A DNA stretch of 64,000 bases from Malania oleifera (lineage: Eukaryota; Streptophyta; Magnoliopsida; Santalales; Ximeniaceae). The notes beneath the pieces were generated by a model. That model had not been told where the DNA came from and searched no databases. It was given only the letters and a program-made list of their open reading frames with translations. Every line of letters begins with the position of its first letter. The first letter of the stretch is position 1. Made by a program: the position numbers and the translations under genes. The stretch is from the NCBI RefSeq assembly GCF_029873635.1, contig NC_080420.1, positions 29,379,032 through 29,443,031 of the forward strand, written 5' to 3'. Positions 23,286 through 34,516 of this stretch are shown here, piece by piece.

Positions 23286-24082
23286 GTAATAGTAGCGGTG
23301 TCATTTTCTTTCCTTTACTCTCTTTAAATTCCAGCAAACTATAAACTGCGTGGATGTTGTAATTATTTCAATCATAGAAACAACACATATTGGAAGTTAA
23401 ATAAACCAAAACCTAATTTGTTGTTGGGCTTGCGGAAATCGAAAGGGAGTACATTGGTTACTCATTCTTTTGCGGAAACCGTAAGAGAGTATGTTGATTG
23501 GTTAAACAACCCAAAACCTATTAGCTGAAGGTTTATTTAAATTCTGATTTTGGAAAAGGGATTGGATGCTATTTTAATCTTCAGTTCAAAGGCCAACTAC
23601 AGGACTTGCACATTCATATACAGGGCTGCTAAATATTGCAAAGCTAATATTAATTACTTGTATAGTGTTTGTTTGCCTTGAACAGTTAATTAATTGGTTG
23701 TGTATGTTATGGTTGAGGATTGAATAGAAGAAGTTAGTGCTTGTGTGGATTGCCTAATCAACAAGAATAAAAGAAATCTTTAAAAGATTGTAAAAAGTCA
23801 AGAACTCTTAAAATGACTCTAAGGAATTTTAAATAATCCAATTCATCCCCTCTCTTGGGACTACATCCTAGGTTTTACACCCTCCTCTAGACATGACTCT
23901 AGGGCCAACAAAATATGATTAAAATAATAAAATTAAAAATTTAAAAAAAATTTAAAAATACTATAATAAAAATAAAATTATTATAATTATTTTATTTAAT
24001 TGCAATATTTCTAATTTTACTTTACAATAACAATCTTATTCTACATGACAACTCAAAAATAGTAAAAATATTTTGTAATTAG

Positions 24083-24083
<1 letters not shown>

Positions 24084-24113
<30 letters not shown>
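24084..24113. repeat. (TA)n microsatellite
   Basis: About 15 TA units in AT-rich spacer. Confidence 0.95.
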
Positions 24114-24115
<2 letters not shown>

Positions 24116-24703
24116 AAATTTATGTATATATTTTTTAATTATATTCAAATTCCTATGATCATTTTATTTTAGTTTAGTTAAAAAGCGAGTATAAAATGAA
24201 TGATTTAATCTTAAAAAATAACTATTTTTGGATATAAAAGTTTTTCACAACATTTTGCCAAAATAATTGAAAATCATAAAATCTAGTAATTTCTTTTTTT
24301 TTTTTTACGTAAAAAGCTCAAAACCAATTGTTGCAACGTCTTGGAGAATGACTCGGAATGGTGAGGGATAATAATATTATAAGTTTGATGGGGTCGCCAC
24401 TAATCTATTATTTACTTAGGTGCGATCAGCTCACCTATTTACTACATATTGATTGGTTTGTAGACTAATCCTAAGCCAATGAACCAGCAGTTTTGGTTTG
24501 CATTACAAGAGTTGGGATCAGGAGTTTAGTTATGTAAGAGGAAGGTACTAGCACCTCCTGCATACCCATTCTACAAACAGTATCTAATTAATCATGAATT
24601 ATCCCTAAACTGAATCTAGTGGTCTTTATTAACGCCTTAAAATAAATAAATAAATATTAATTTTTTAAAAAAAGAAAATGTGGAATAAGGTGCGATTTAA
24701 GAA
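24114..24703. other. Spacer, possibly old LTR sequence
   Basis: AT-rich up to 24310. Then there is a moderately GC stretch with AGAGGAAGGTACTAGCACCT (24538-24557), a kind of phrase I associate with LTR termini of plant gypsy elements. No ORF and no boundary was found. Confidence 0.35.
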
Positions 24704-25293
24704 TGTTGGATATGTGGGTCATATTGAATGGAACACATGCACCGGGAAAGCCTGGCGAAGCAAAGAACAAGGAAGTAGGCTGTAGGAACTAGGAAGAAAC
24801 TATAGACTATTTGGCTGACGATATGATCAACGGTTTACACTTGGGAGATAGTCATCAACGGTTTCCCTGAAACTGTCGATGATTTTAGTCTATAGATTTA
24901 GCCTCAGTATTAAACCATCGACGGTTGTGGTAAAATTGTCGAAAATATTGATTGACAGTAAATTGGGGGATTTGGAGGATTTTCCTCCAGGAATTACTAC
25001 ATGAGTATTTTAGATAGTTTCTAAGCCTTCTGTACATATAGGGTTAATATATAAACAATATTTGTAACCCTTGATTGTACCTTTTGACGAATGATAGTAA
25101 AAATCAGGCACTTGCTCCCATGGACATGGGCACATTTCCGAACCATGTATATTCTTTGTGTCATGTGGTTTATTGCTTTCCTTTATTCCCTTTGTGATTG
25201 TTTATTTACATGTTGTTCATCGTTGATTGTTGCGTTACACGTTCCGATTCAATTTGTGTTTTCGTTGCGCATTGGTGTATACTTCGCACAACA
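24704..25293 (+). repeat. 5' LTR of the Tork-like copia, with PBS after it
   Basis: 590 bp, TGTTGGATATGTGG to CGCACAACA. Immediately after it, ATTGGTATAAGAGC resembles the copia primer-binding site TGGTATCAGAGC (initiator Met tRNA), with one change. U3 contains five CG- or CA-centred motifs like AAACCATCGACGGTT, with centres at 24828.5, 24856.5, 24877.5, 24919.5 and 24940.5 (steps 28, 21, 42, 21). Confidence 0.8.
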
Positions 25294-25317
25294 AATTGGT
25301 ATAAGAGCTAGGTTGCA

Positions 25318-26104
25318 ATGGCTGGGATTTCTTCTGAAAAGTTTGATATTGTCAAGTTCAATGGAATGGGAAATTTCAGACTTTGGTAAAGGAGGGTAGG
25401 GACTTGTTGGTGCAACAAGGTATGGTGAAGACACTATACGAAAAACAACCGAAAGGCATGGATGACTTGTGTTGGAAGGAGTTGGAAGAGAATGCTGTGG
25501 CTATTATCAGACTTTATCTGGCTGATGACTTGATATATCGTCATGGATGAGGAATCTCTGGCAGTAGTTTGGTTGAAACTGGAGAGCCGATACATGTCCA
25601 AGTCATTGATGAACAAGTTGTATCTTAAGCAAAAACTCTATGGACTTAAGGTGCCAGAGGGTTGGATTTGAATCAACACATTAATGTATTCAATTAGAAC
25701 ATCAGCGATTTGAAGTGGGTTGATGTGAAGTTCGAGAATGAAGACAAAGTGTTGATGTTGTTGAATTCCTTACCTACGTATCCTATGTGTGAGAATCTGG
25801 TTATGACTCTGACATGGGGGAAAGAGACTTTGGAGTTGGAGGATATCATGAGTACCCTGTTGAGTTTCCATCATAGGAAGAAGGTCAGCGACGAGAATTC
25901 TCAAGGTGAAGGGCTTGTGGTGAAAGGTAATTAGGATCGTGGGAGAAGCAAGTTTCGGGGTAAACCAAATAACAATAATGCTTAGTCCAATTCTAGGAAG
26001 AGGAAAGATGTACGATTTTTTAAGTGTAAGAAAAAGGGGCATATAAAATTGGATTGTCCGGATAAGAAGAAAGGGAATGCTGAAAAAAAAGAGGTTCATC
26101 AAAC
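25318..26104 (+). pseudogene. copia gag (Tork-like)
   Basis: The ATG at 25318 begins MAGISSEKFDIVKFNGMG, the usual Tork gag start, 25 bp after the LTR. The clearest stretch, 25710-25934, has the gag core ending FHHRKKVSDENSQGEGLVVKG. The zinc knuckle at about 26010-26060 reads FFKCKKKGHIKLDC, where the first Cys of C-x2-C-x4-H-x4-C is Phe. Several frame breaks and stops (for example before 25710 and at 25932) interrupt it. Confidence 0.8.
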
Positions 26105-26107
26105 ACA

Positions 26108-27347
26108 GTGAATATAGTGGAAGAAGAAGACTCTGGGAGCGGTGATGGTGATATGCTCTCGATTTCATCCGATTCATCGGATTCTTGGATCTTAAATTTT
26201 GCGTGCTCTTATCATATGATGCCCAAAAAAGATTGGTTGACCACTTACAGATGGGTGAATTCTAGTTCTGTTCTAATAGGAATGAGGAACACCAAAATCA
26301 AGATGTACGATGATGTGGTGAGGACGTTATGTGATGTTAGGCACATACCAGAGTTGAGAAAGAATTTGATTTCATTGGACACTTTAGACTCTAATGGGTT
26401 TAGTTACAAGTCTGAAAGTTAGGTAATGAAGGTGAGCAAGGGTGTTCTGACTATGATGAAGGGGTTGAAAGTACCAGGGAATATCATACATTGCTAGGTA
26501 CTATAGTTGTAGGTGGAGCTGTAACTACAGAGTCTGAGTCGAACAGTACTGTTTTGTGGCATATGCGATTAGGGCATATGGGTGAGAGTGGAATGAAGGA
26601 GCTTCACAAGAGAAATCTATTTAAGGATCTCAAATCATGCAAGATGGATTTCTACAAGTACTATGTGCTTAGGAACCAGAATAGGGTTCATCTCATGGCA
26701 ATGACGCATAAGACGGAGGGTATACTCGACTACATTCAATTGGATGTTTGGGGGTCAGTGAAAGTAGCATCATGAGGAGGACATATGTACTTTGTGAGTT
26801 TCATTGATGATTACTCATGAAGGGTCTGAGTGTGTTTCATGCGATAGAAGTCAGAGACACTTGCTAAGTTTAAATTGTGAAAAGTTGAGGTGGAAAACTA
26901 GATCGGGAGAAAGATTAAGTGCCTCAGGTCATACAATGGCACAGAGAGTTGTGCGAGCAGCATGGCATAAGGAAACATTTTACAGTTTGCAAGACACCAC
27001 AATAAAATGGTGTGGTGAAAAGGATGAATTGAACCCTAGCTAAAAGGGCTCGGTATCTTAAGTTGAATGCTGGGCTTGCTAAGAATTTCTAGGCTGAGGT
27101 GGTGAGTATGGCTTGTTTCTTAGTTAATAGATCACCAAAAACATCACAATATAAGAAAGTTGCTGAGGAGGTGTGGATGGGTAACAAGGCAGACTACTCT
27201 AGGTTGAGAGTATTTGGGTGTTCGGCCTATGTGCACATTCCTTGTGAGGAGAGATCAAAGTTTCAGGCGAAGTTTAGATGTTGCATCTTCCTAGGATATC
27301 AGAAAGGGGTGAAAGGTTTCAAGTTGTGGGATCCGGCGGCAAACTAA
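26108..27347 (+). pseudogene. copia protease and integrase remnant (Tork-like)
   Basis: The protease start reads SWILNFACSYHM where the family has an Asp followed by Ser, so the catalytic Asp is Asn. Pre-integrase follows (LRKNLISLDTL; HMRLGHMGESGMKELHKRN), then the integrase zinc finger and a core start (TEGILDYIQLDVWG). After 26775 the core is broken by stops. The end of the integrase region is readable at 27099-27347 (ACFLVNRSP, LRVFGCSAYVHIP). Confidence 0.85.
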
Positions 27348-27639
27348 GTGGTGATTTGTAGAGACGTGGTTTTCGATGAGAAAGCCAAGTTGCAGCGTAC
27401 TTAGGAAGAAGAAGAGAATAAGTGCTAGAAAACTGCAACAGCAACGAGCAAATGGTATAGGTAGAGCTGGAGACTTAGGGAAAAAATGTAGGGAGTTCTA
27501 GCTCAAGAGATCAGCAGGCGATGCGGGTGGAGTTGGAGACTTAGGGCAGAGATGATGATGTTCAAAATGCAGGGAGCTCTAGCTTAGGAGACTAGCAACA
27601 TCACAGTATAGCTGTAGACATACCCATATGCATTGTCAG

Positions 27640-28297
27640 GCCACCTCCTAGGTACGGATTTGACGATCTGGTGTCTTATGCTCTCATTACCACTAGCAAG
27701 GATCCTACTACTTTTCAAGAGGCGGTGCACAGTCAAGAGAAAAGTAGATGGATGGGTGCAATAGTGGAGGGAATGAAATCTTTGCATAAGAACCAGATGT
27801 GGGAGTTAGTGAAGGTTCCAGTACTGAAGAGGGCGATAGGATGCAAGTGGGTGTACAGGAAGAAAGAAGCAGTTTTGGAAAAAAAAGAAGAGAGAAGTTC
27901 AAGGCTCGGTTGGTAGCAAAGGGATACTCGTAGAGGAAAGGAGTTCATTATGATGAAATCTTCTTCCTTGTGGTCAGACACACTTCCATTAAGGTAGTGT
28001 TAGGGTTGGTGGCACATTATGACATGCATTTGGAGTAGATGAACGCAAAGACAACATTTCTCCATGGTGATTTGGACGAATTGATTTACATGACACATCG
28101 AGAAGGGTTTTTCCAACCAGGACATGAGCACTTGGCTTGTAAACTGAAGACGTTACTTTACGGGCTGAAGTAGTCTTCGAGGCTGTGGTACAAATCGTTT
28201 GACTCATACATGATCCGTATTGGCTATAGGAGGTGTGAGTACGATTGATGCATCTATTTGAGGAGTCTATTTGAGGAGTCTTGAGGATGGTTGATTA
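27640..28297 (+). pseudogene. copia reverse transcriptase N-terminal part
   Basis: FQEAVHSQEKSRWMGAIVEG and AIGCKWVYRKKE at 27715-27870 are copia RT entry motifs. Thereafter the frame is broken by many stops but remains alignable to about 28297. The catalytic YVDD box would follow and is missing. Confidence 0.8.
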
Positions 28298-29164
28298 TGC
28301 CCAAAGAATAACGTGGTAGTTGTAGCACAACTTTGGGGTGTTGATTCCACAGAGAGACAAATTAAAAGAATAACAGAAGGAACAAAGAAACTAAAGAAAA
28401 ATATTAAATGATTAATAGTGAACAAAGATTAATTTTAAATGAAAATTAAAGTGAAGCAAAGTGACCAACAGAAAAAGTACCCAAATTTGGCGAATAGTAA
28501 AGCGTTGGGAATCCCTTGCACAAATTCGGTATTTTAATTATTCTTAATTCATTGAATAACTCAATTGGGGACTCTATTCCCAAAATTACCAATTGGAAGG
28601 TATAGATTTATAAACCAAAATTAAACCAAATGTAACCCTTTGAAAAATCATTCTCCACTTTTAGAATACGTAAATTATTATCCCTATTGAGAAAATCCAA
28701 CGACGACAATATACTCAGGGAGCGATATTGCAGCAAAGAAGTAAATCAATATAGATTAATAATTGATCCAAACATAATCAAAGAACTAATCCATTCAATA
28801 GAAAAAGCATGACTAAATCCATAAATAGAATAAATTCTATGATTATTCAGAGAAGAAAACATCAACAATGGATTAAGAATGATAAAATAAAGGCGTTTAG
28901 TAATTGAAAATTAAATACATAAATTTAAAATAAATTGAAAATACCATCTAGTGTGCAAGTTCATCCCTAGTCCTACTTGATAATTTAGTTCCCCATACTA
29001 AGATGAAAGACATAAATTTTAGAGAAAACCTTCAAGTCTCTAGTCTCCCCCCTTCCTCACACAAAGTTTAGGTTATATATGTTGTAGAGATTCGGTGAAT
29101 TATATTAATTAAATAATAGAAGGAGAGAGAAATAAATTGAATTTGGAATTCAACAGGGGTCTCG

Positions 29165-29353
29165 TCGCATTTGTTGATGAACACGCTTGATGGGATCATT
29201 GACGAGGACACGCGTCTTGTCGACAAGAAGTTATCAGGGGGCCATTTTCAGCTCTGAATTTCGTTGACGAGGAATAAGCATCCGTCGATGAACTTCCTTC
29301 GTGGCCTCGTTAACGAAGTGACGTGGCTCGTCGACGAGTGTAGGTTTATAAAA
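29165..29353 (+). promoter_or_regulatory. Palindrome array and TATA box of the Tekay solo LTR
   Basis: Seven motifs like CTTCGTCGACGAAG. One (CTCGTCGACGAG, 29327-29338) is a perfect palindrome. Centres: 29175.5, 29200.5, 29221.5, 29265.5, 29286.5, 29311.5 and 29332.5, giving steps 25, 21, 44, 21, 25 and 21 bp. TATAAAA follows at 29347-29353. The arrangement is seen directly; a regulatory role is inferred from position. Confidence 0.75.
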
Positions 29354-29393
29354 GGCCTAAACTTGATTTTCTCTGCAGAAATTAAGCGAGGAA

Positions 29394-29397
<4 letters not shown>

Positions 29398-29435
<38 letters not shown>

Positions 29436-29462
29436 ATTCTCACTCTCACTCTCTCTCTCTCT
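29398..29462. repeat. (CT)n tract downstream of the LTR TATA box
   Basis: A pure CT run followed by CT-rich variants begins about 50 bp after TATAAAA. The same placement occurs in the Tekay LTR at 58073-58121, and as GA on the plus strand in the reverse LTR near 53975-54022. Confidence 0.9.
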
Positions 29463-30082
29463 TGTTCGTCCCCTCAACCTTCTCTCTAAGATTTTGGGTC
29501 CATTCTTCACCAGATCAATGATCCAAAGCCGCCACATTACTCTTGCGAAAGTTCTCTCCAAGTCTGTTGGAGTAGATCGTTGGTGGGGCTAACTCGGACT
29601 CCATCCCAAATTCAGGGCAAGGCTTTATGTTGAGTATTAGGCTTTCCTACAATTGTAGAATAGGTAGCACTTGAAGAAATACTGAAATTTTGTTCGGGGC
29701 GATGTTGTTTACATGCTGTTGAACAGGGAACCTTGCAGGTGCAGGACTGATCATTTTAGGGGCTCTTCAGAATTCAAGTAAGGGGATAAACTAGGTCAGG
29801 ATTTCATGAAAATGTATTTATTATTTTATAGCATTTAATTTCATATAAATATGTATATTGTAGAATTATGTTGGAACTAATGCTATTAATCAGAAATATG
29901 AATTTCATGTATAATATATCATAAATAAGATTAATATCTCTTTTGTGTGGCATGAGTAATATTTACCATGGAAATTATGATGATGTAATATTATGTTTAC
30001 AAAATAAGTATGTTATCACTGCTTTTAGAAAAATTTTAAAATGATACAGGAATTTTTCAAACTAAGGATTTGATATGATATG

Positions 30083-30210
30083 CCAACGTAAGGGCCGAGG
30101 ATTCTATATGATATACCAGCGTAAGGGCCAAAGGTTTTTATGATATGTTATTACTGGCGTAAGGGCCGTGATTTACAAGATACAAAATGCCGGCATAAGA
30201 GCCGTAAATT
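30083..30210 (+). repeat. Minisatellite-like array in the Tekay solo LTR
   Basis: Four copies of a unit with core CGTAAGGGCCG at about 30088, 30121, 30159 and 30192 (33-38 bp apart). The Tekay LTR at 52225-54295 has the complementary array (GGCCTTGCG-like) at 53172-53290 with 25-29 bp spacing. Confidence 0.75.
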
Positions 30211-31693
30211 TTATATGATATGTTATGCAAAGTTTTATGAAGATATTAACATGACATATATTATTATGAAATAACCATGTATCATTATTTGGAAATATAT
30301 TATATGTTATTAGAACCTGGTTTGTTTGATTTAGGCTTTCACGAAGCACGATACCGTAGCTATATGATCACGATCATGTTTATGTTAGTGCTACTGCTTG
30401 CCGTAAGGGGTAGTGGGAGATCGGTAGTTGATGTGGTTTATTGTAGCGCAGGCGTCCCTCTGGTGTCTAGACCAGGAGGGGCAGACCCATCGTACTTATA
30501 GACTTATGTTGATCTAGCGTGGTCGGCCAACCATTGCTAGGTCCCGCCTTCGGGCTGCACAACCCAGTCATGTGGGGGTAAGACATGACACTAGCCAGTT
30601 ATCAATCTAGGGTATTTTCCATGTACAGTTATATGAGATGATTTATATGCATAAAAATTTAGTATGTTATACCATGTCATGATTAAATATGTTTTTCCCA
30701 GTTACGATACATATAGTTTTATCAAGTATGATTTATGTACTATTATATGTATAACATGAAAATACTCATGCTGCCACACACTGATATTAGTTTATTTCCC
30801 TTACTGAGATGTGTCTCTCCCCAGCTATATAAACATTTTAGGAGCCCCAGATAGAAGAGCGGATAGAGCTCCTCAGCGTTAGGATCAGCTAATCTACCCT
30901 ATTTGAAGGGTAAGTCTTTTGCTAGGGTTAGACATATTTTTTGGTGACGACCTTAGGACTCTTTTTGGGTATTTTGGGTTGTGTGTATTCATATGACGGT
31001 TGTAGTAAACTCTGGTATTGTGTTGATTGGTAATTTGATATGTATACGATTTTACGTTTTAGGTATACCCCTGGTACCCATGGGTCTATGTGGGTTATGA
31101 TTAATTGGGATGATTATGATTTGCAAGGATTATTATATTGGATATTATTATTACAATTTTTTTTTTGGGTAAAATAAGCAGGTTGTTACATTTGTCCCTC
31201 CACAGAACCCTAAAAATGGAATAATATAAAAAAATGCTGGAAAATATCCTTTGGTTTCCGGATTTGGATTCCGGCCCAATTTTGACCGAGTAAACGTCCG
31301 AAGTAGAGAAATACTATCTCCGTAAAGATTTCCAACACCACTTGAATCATGCCAATCCGATATTAGGTGAGAGAGTTGTGATTAAAATACAGAAATATGT
31401 CTAGGCTGTCTCCTAGCGAATTTCAAACTTGGACTTCTTGCAATTTCCTTTTGTGATTTTTTTTTTCTTGATCCAAATTGCTCTCAAAGCCCATGAGAGT
31501 CCTCCTTTGAATTTGACTGGGCTTTGACTTGCTCTTTTATAAACTCTGAAATTAAGCATACAAATTTTCTTAGGAGTATCCCAAAGTAAATAGAAACTCA
31601 ATTCAAGAATACACATTAATTCCAATGATTTCTATTCATATTTTAGCATTTTAGTCCAATGATATTTTAGAGAGCACTTTTGTACACTCATCA

Positions 31694-33386
31694 AACCCCT
31701 CAACTTGCTTATTGCTAGTCCCTAGCAATATCCATGCAAAAGAGATGAAAGAGACTAAGAAAATAATAAAATAGCCCATTAATTCACATTTTCCAGATTC
31801 ACATATCAAAACAATCTTAGGAATTCAATAACCCTATCACAAGAAATCCACCTAAAGCAATCCACAGAGTGCGTGTGTGTTCCAAACTATATCCATCTAA
31901 CTAGAAATCCTGACACATGCGACATCAAGAACATCTCAAGTGAAAGGTTCAACTTCATAACTCATGCGTATAAAAGTGTTTAATGTGAGGATTGTCTCTA
32001 TGGAGTTGACAAGGGGCGTGCACACACTCTCATGGGGAATTAGGCAATTTTGTACAAGCAACAAGAAAACATTGATCTTATGATAAGAACACTAACAAAT
32101 GAAACTTTCACCACTCTTTCCAAAAGCTTACTTAGGATTAGAACGGTCAACACAAAAGGTTGTAACGTGGGTTGGGTTCAGGGCTATATGAAAAATAAAA
32201 AATAAAAAAATGAAAAGGATTCAAAAACTTCCAAGTATATACAAAGGGAATCTTATTAAATATCTCAGTAGACCACACTTCTCACTTGATGTACTCTCCA
32301 ACTTTTAGATCATCGAATAATAATGCTTTTTGTTCTTCTTCCTCTTCTTTTTTTTTTTTTTCCAACAATTTGATTAACAAACACACACCACTTTGGTATT
32401 CTTGCCATTGCTACCCAACTTTTCAGATCATCAAATAATAATTCTTTTGCTTCTTCTTCCATTTTTTTTGAATCCCAACACAAAAGAAAGAAAATGCAAA
32501 TTCCACACTTAGTATACACTTGGAAATTTAAAAAAAGGTAGAAAAATCAGTGTATAAGCTATACTCCAATGTGGAGAGGCATGGATGATGTGGGCATATG
32601 AAAAGAAAAAGCTACATGTGTTTATTGGCCCAAAGTTGGCTACTAGGGGTCTATGATGGAAAGGGTTAGCTTGAAAGGCCCAAATGATGATCCTAAGTTG
32701 ACCTTTGTCATATTCCAAGTATATCCACCATCTTACCACAAACCATGTAATGATATGCTCAAAAGAAGTGCCCAATCCAACAGATCAATGAACATTTATC
32801 ACAATTTACTGCATTTGTATGTTCTCAATCCTCTCCAAAACTCACATGAATACTTAAGAAAAAGAGTTCTCTCATCTTACCACAAAGCATGGATGAGTGC
32901 ATTAGGGGTTCTATGAATGCTTCAACAAAAAAATAAAAACATAAAAATTGATTATGGTGGGTTTGGTGAATTCACGAAGATGGATGTGAATAAGAATGAG
33001 TACATACGCGAAAAGAATGCACGTGTGACACAAATTTTTTTTTAAAATTTGACAAATGAAAATATGCCATAGAGTTCTAAAAAGCACAAGAATTTTAAAA
33101 TACTGAATTTGCATGCACCACCAACCCCCCCCCCCCCAACTTAGATGAAACATTGTCCTCAATGTTTAAGACTCAAAATTGAATGGGGAGTAGCTAAAAA
33201 GGGTAGAATACACCTGATAAGTGGCATGAGTAGCTCGCTAAGAACCAAAGATGGTAACCTAAAATGACAAAATGAAATTAACTTGCAAACAAGAACAAAG
33301 AAAACACATCAAACAAAAAGGAGTAAAAAGAAAATAAGAGAAAAAAAAATTAACCAAATAAAGAGAAACATACCTGCGTGGTGTGG
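31694..33386 (-). other. 3' non-coding region of Athila A
   Basis: Between integrase and LTR there is about 1.7 kb without coding sequence, usual for Athila-type elements. It holds a C run at 33126-33138. I recognise no env-like ORF. Confidence 0.5.
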
Positions 33387-34500
33387 TCAAGGTTGATAGA
33401 CCAGATCCTCAAGTGAAATGTCTTCCGCTTCCCGAACTTGCCTATCAATTAATACTTTTAGGCGTTGACCATTTACTTTAAAGATATAACCATCCTTAGG
33501 ATCCTCTATTTCTACCGCCCTATTTGAAAAAACATTCTTCACTACATACAGGGCCGGTCCACCTAGACCGAAGTTTTCCCTGGTGCTTATGGAGTCTAGA
33601 ATCATATAAGAACACTCAATCATTAGGCTTAAAAATTTTTCCCAAAATATTTTTATCATGAAATGCTTTCATTTCAGCATTATAGATTCTAAAGTTCTCA
33701 TAAGCATCATTTCTCAATTCCTTTAACTCGGTCAACTGAAATTTTCTAAGCTTACCTGCTTCTCTCATGTTAAAATTGAAATGCTTGATTGCCCAATAAG
33801 CTCGATGCTCAAGCTCCACTGGTAAGTGGCAAGACTTTCCAAAAACAAGCCTATAAGGTGACATGCCTAAAGGAGCTTTGAAAGCTGTACGGTAGGCCCA
33901 AAGTGCATCAACTAATCTCAAAGACCAATCTTTGTGATCTAAGTTGACCGTTTTTTCTAAAATTTGCTTAATTTTCCTATTTGCAAGTTCTACCTGTCCA
34001 CTTGTTTGTGGGTGGTAGGCAGTAGAGATCTTATGTACCACCCCCTATTTTTTCATCAAAGCCTCAGAAGAACGGCATTAAAAATGTGTACCCTGGTCCC
34101 TAATGATAGCACATGGTGTACCAAATTGAGATAACACATTCTTTTTGAGAAATAAAATTATCTTCCTATTATCATTGCTCCTGCAAGAGGCTGCCTCTAC
34201 CCATTTTGACACATAATCTATTGCCACAATAATATATTGATATCCAAAATAAGGAAGAAATGGTCCCATAAAATCAATGCCCTAACAATAAAAAAATTCA
34301 ATCACTAAAATTGGGTTTTAAGACATCATATTATGACGGGACAGAACTCCTAACTTTTGACACTTTTCACATGAGCAAAAATAAATGTTTGCATCCTTAA
34401 ACAAGGTGGGCCAATAAAATCCACATTGCAGAATTTTTGCAGTGGTTTTCTTCATTGAAAAGTGGCCCCCACAAGCTTGGGAGTGACAAAATTGTAAGAT
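33387..34500 (-). pseudogene. Athila-type integrase
   Basis: On the minus strand: the HHCC zinc finger (ILQFCHSQACGGHF ... SCEKCQK, about 34495-34345), core (PYFGYQYIIVAIDYVSKWVEA, 34269-34078; AIIRDQGTHF) and C-terminal part ([40 protein letters not shown]). The DDE residues appear present. Stops lie between 34077 and 34042 (one in the tract after THF and one where KYG is usual), so the frame is broken. Integrase inserts the cDNA into host DNA. Confidence 0.85.
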
Positions 34501-34516
34501 GCTAGCAGTCTTTTCA

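Larger units (their letters stand above)
21872..23879 (+). mobile_element. Solo LTR 1, SIRE-like copia
   Basis: The LTR starts TGTTGGCCTAACTGGGC and ends GGTTTTACA (about 2.0 kb). The pentamer CACCC precedes it (21867-21871) and recurs overlapping its end (23878-23882), consistent with a target duplication. TATAAATA lies at 22782-22789, 910 bp from the LTR start. A second LTR with the same start is at 46245-48117 in reverse. No internal region remains, so it probably formed by LTR-LTR recombination. Confidence 0.75.
20478..23910 (+). mobile_element. Solo LTR (family D) interrupted by a second solo LTR
   Basis: The element starts TGATCCTAATTG, has GATGATAACAAC shortly after (a usual LTR-start context in this window) and ends GACTCTAGGGCCAACA. 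The two halves (20478-21871 and 23880-23910) are rejoined when the inner LTR is removed: TCTATTCACCC on the left continues as TCCTCTAGACATGAC on the right. Without the insertion it is about 1.4 kb. No internal region, primer-binding site or coding sequence adjoins it. The flanking 5-mers do not match clearly, so the outer boundaries are approximate. Confidence 0.6.
24704..28297 (+). mobile_element. Ty1/copia retrotransposon (Tork-like), 3' part cut off by an Athila insertion
   Basis: 5' LTR 24704-25293, primer-binding site 25294-25310, gag from 25318, then protease, integrase and the first part of reverse transcriptase to 28297. There the minus-strand Athila LTR begins. RNase H and the 3' LTR are not in the window. 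A 13-bp direct duplication (CTATTTGAGGAGT at about 28249-28274) interrupts the RT frame just before the break. More than ten nonsense codons show this is an old copy. Confidence 0.85.
29083..31190 (+). mobile_element. Solo LTR of a Tekay-type gypsy element
   Basis: 2108 bp from TGTAGAGATTCGG to GGTTGTTACA. Flanks TATGT (29078-29082) and TTTGT (31191-31195) match at 4 of 5 positions, as an aged target duplication would. Layout matches the Tekay LTRs at 52225-54295 and 57749-59688: palindrome array, TATA box (TATAAAA at 29347), CT tract (29398-29462), then conserved sequence. No internal domain remains. Confidence 0.8.
28298..31693 (-). repeat. 3' LTR of Athila A, split by a Tekay solo LTR
   Basis: On the minus strand the LTR runs TGATGAGTGTAC (31693) to CTTTGGGCA (28298). 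It is preceded by the purine tract in GCAAGTTGAGGGGTT. Removing 29083-31190 leaves about 1.28 kb. The motif TTGCTAGGGACTAGCAA just before the tract also occurs, slightly changed, before the LTR of Athila B at 62688, supporting the boundary. Confidence 0.7.

Noticed and set aside
24084..24113. (TA)n tract as a replication origin or promoter
   Set aside because: Simple microsatellite in AT-rich spacer without supporting motifs.
29264..29521. 85-codon ORF with Ser-Leu repeats
   Set aside because: It is the translation of the LTR CT tract and palindrome region; no protein evidence.
30277..30501. 74-codon ORF
   Set aside because: Lies wholly inside the Tekay solo LTR; the matching regions of the other Tekay LTRs are not open.
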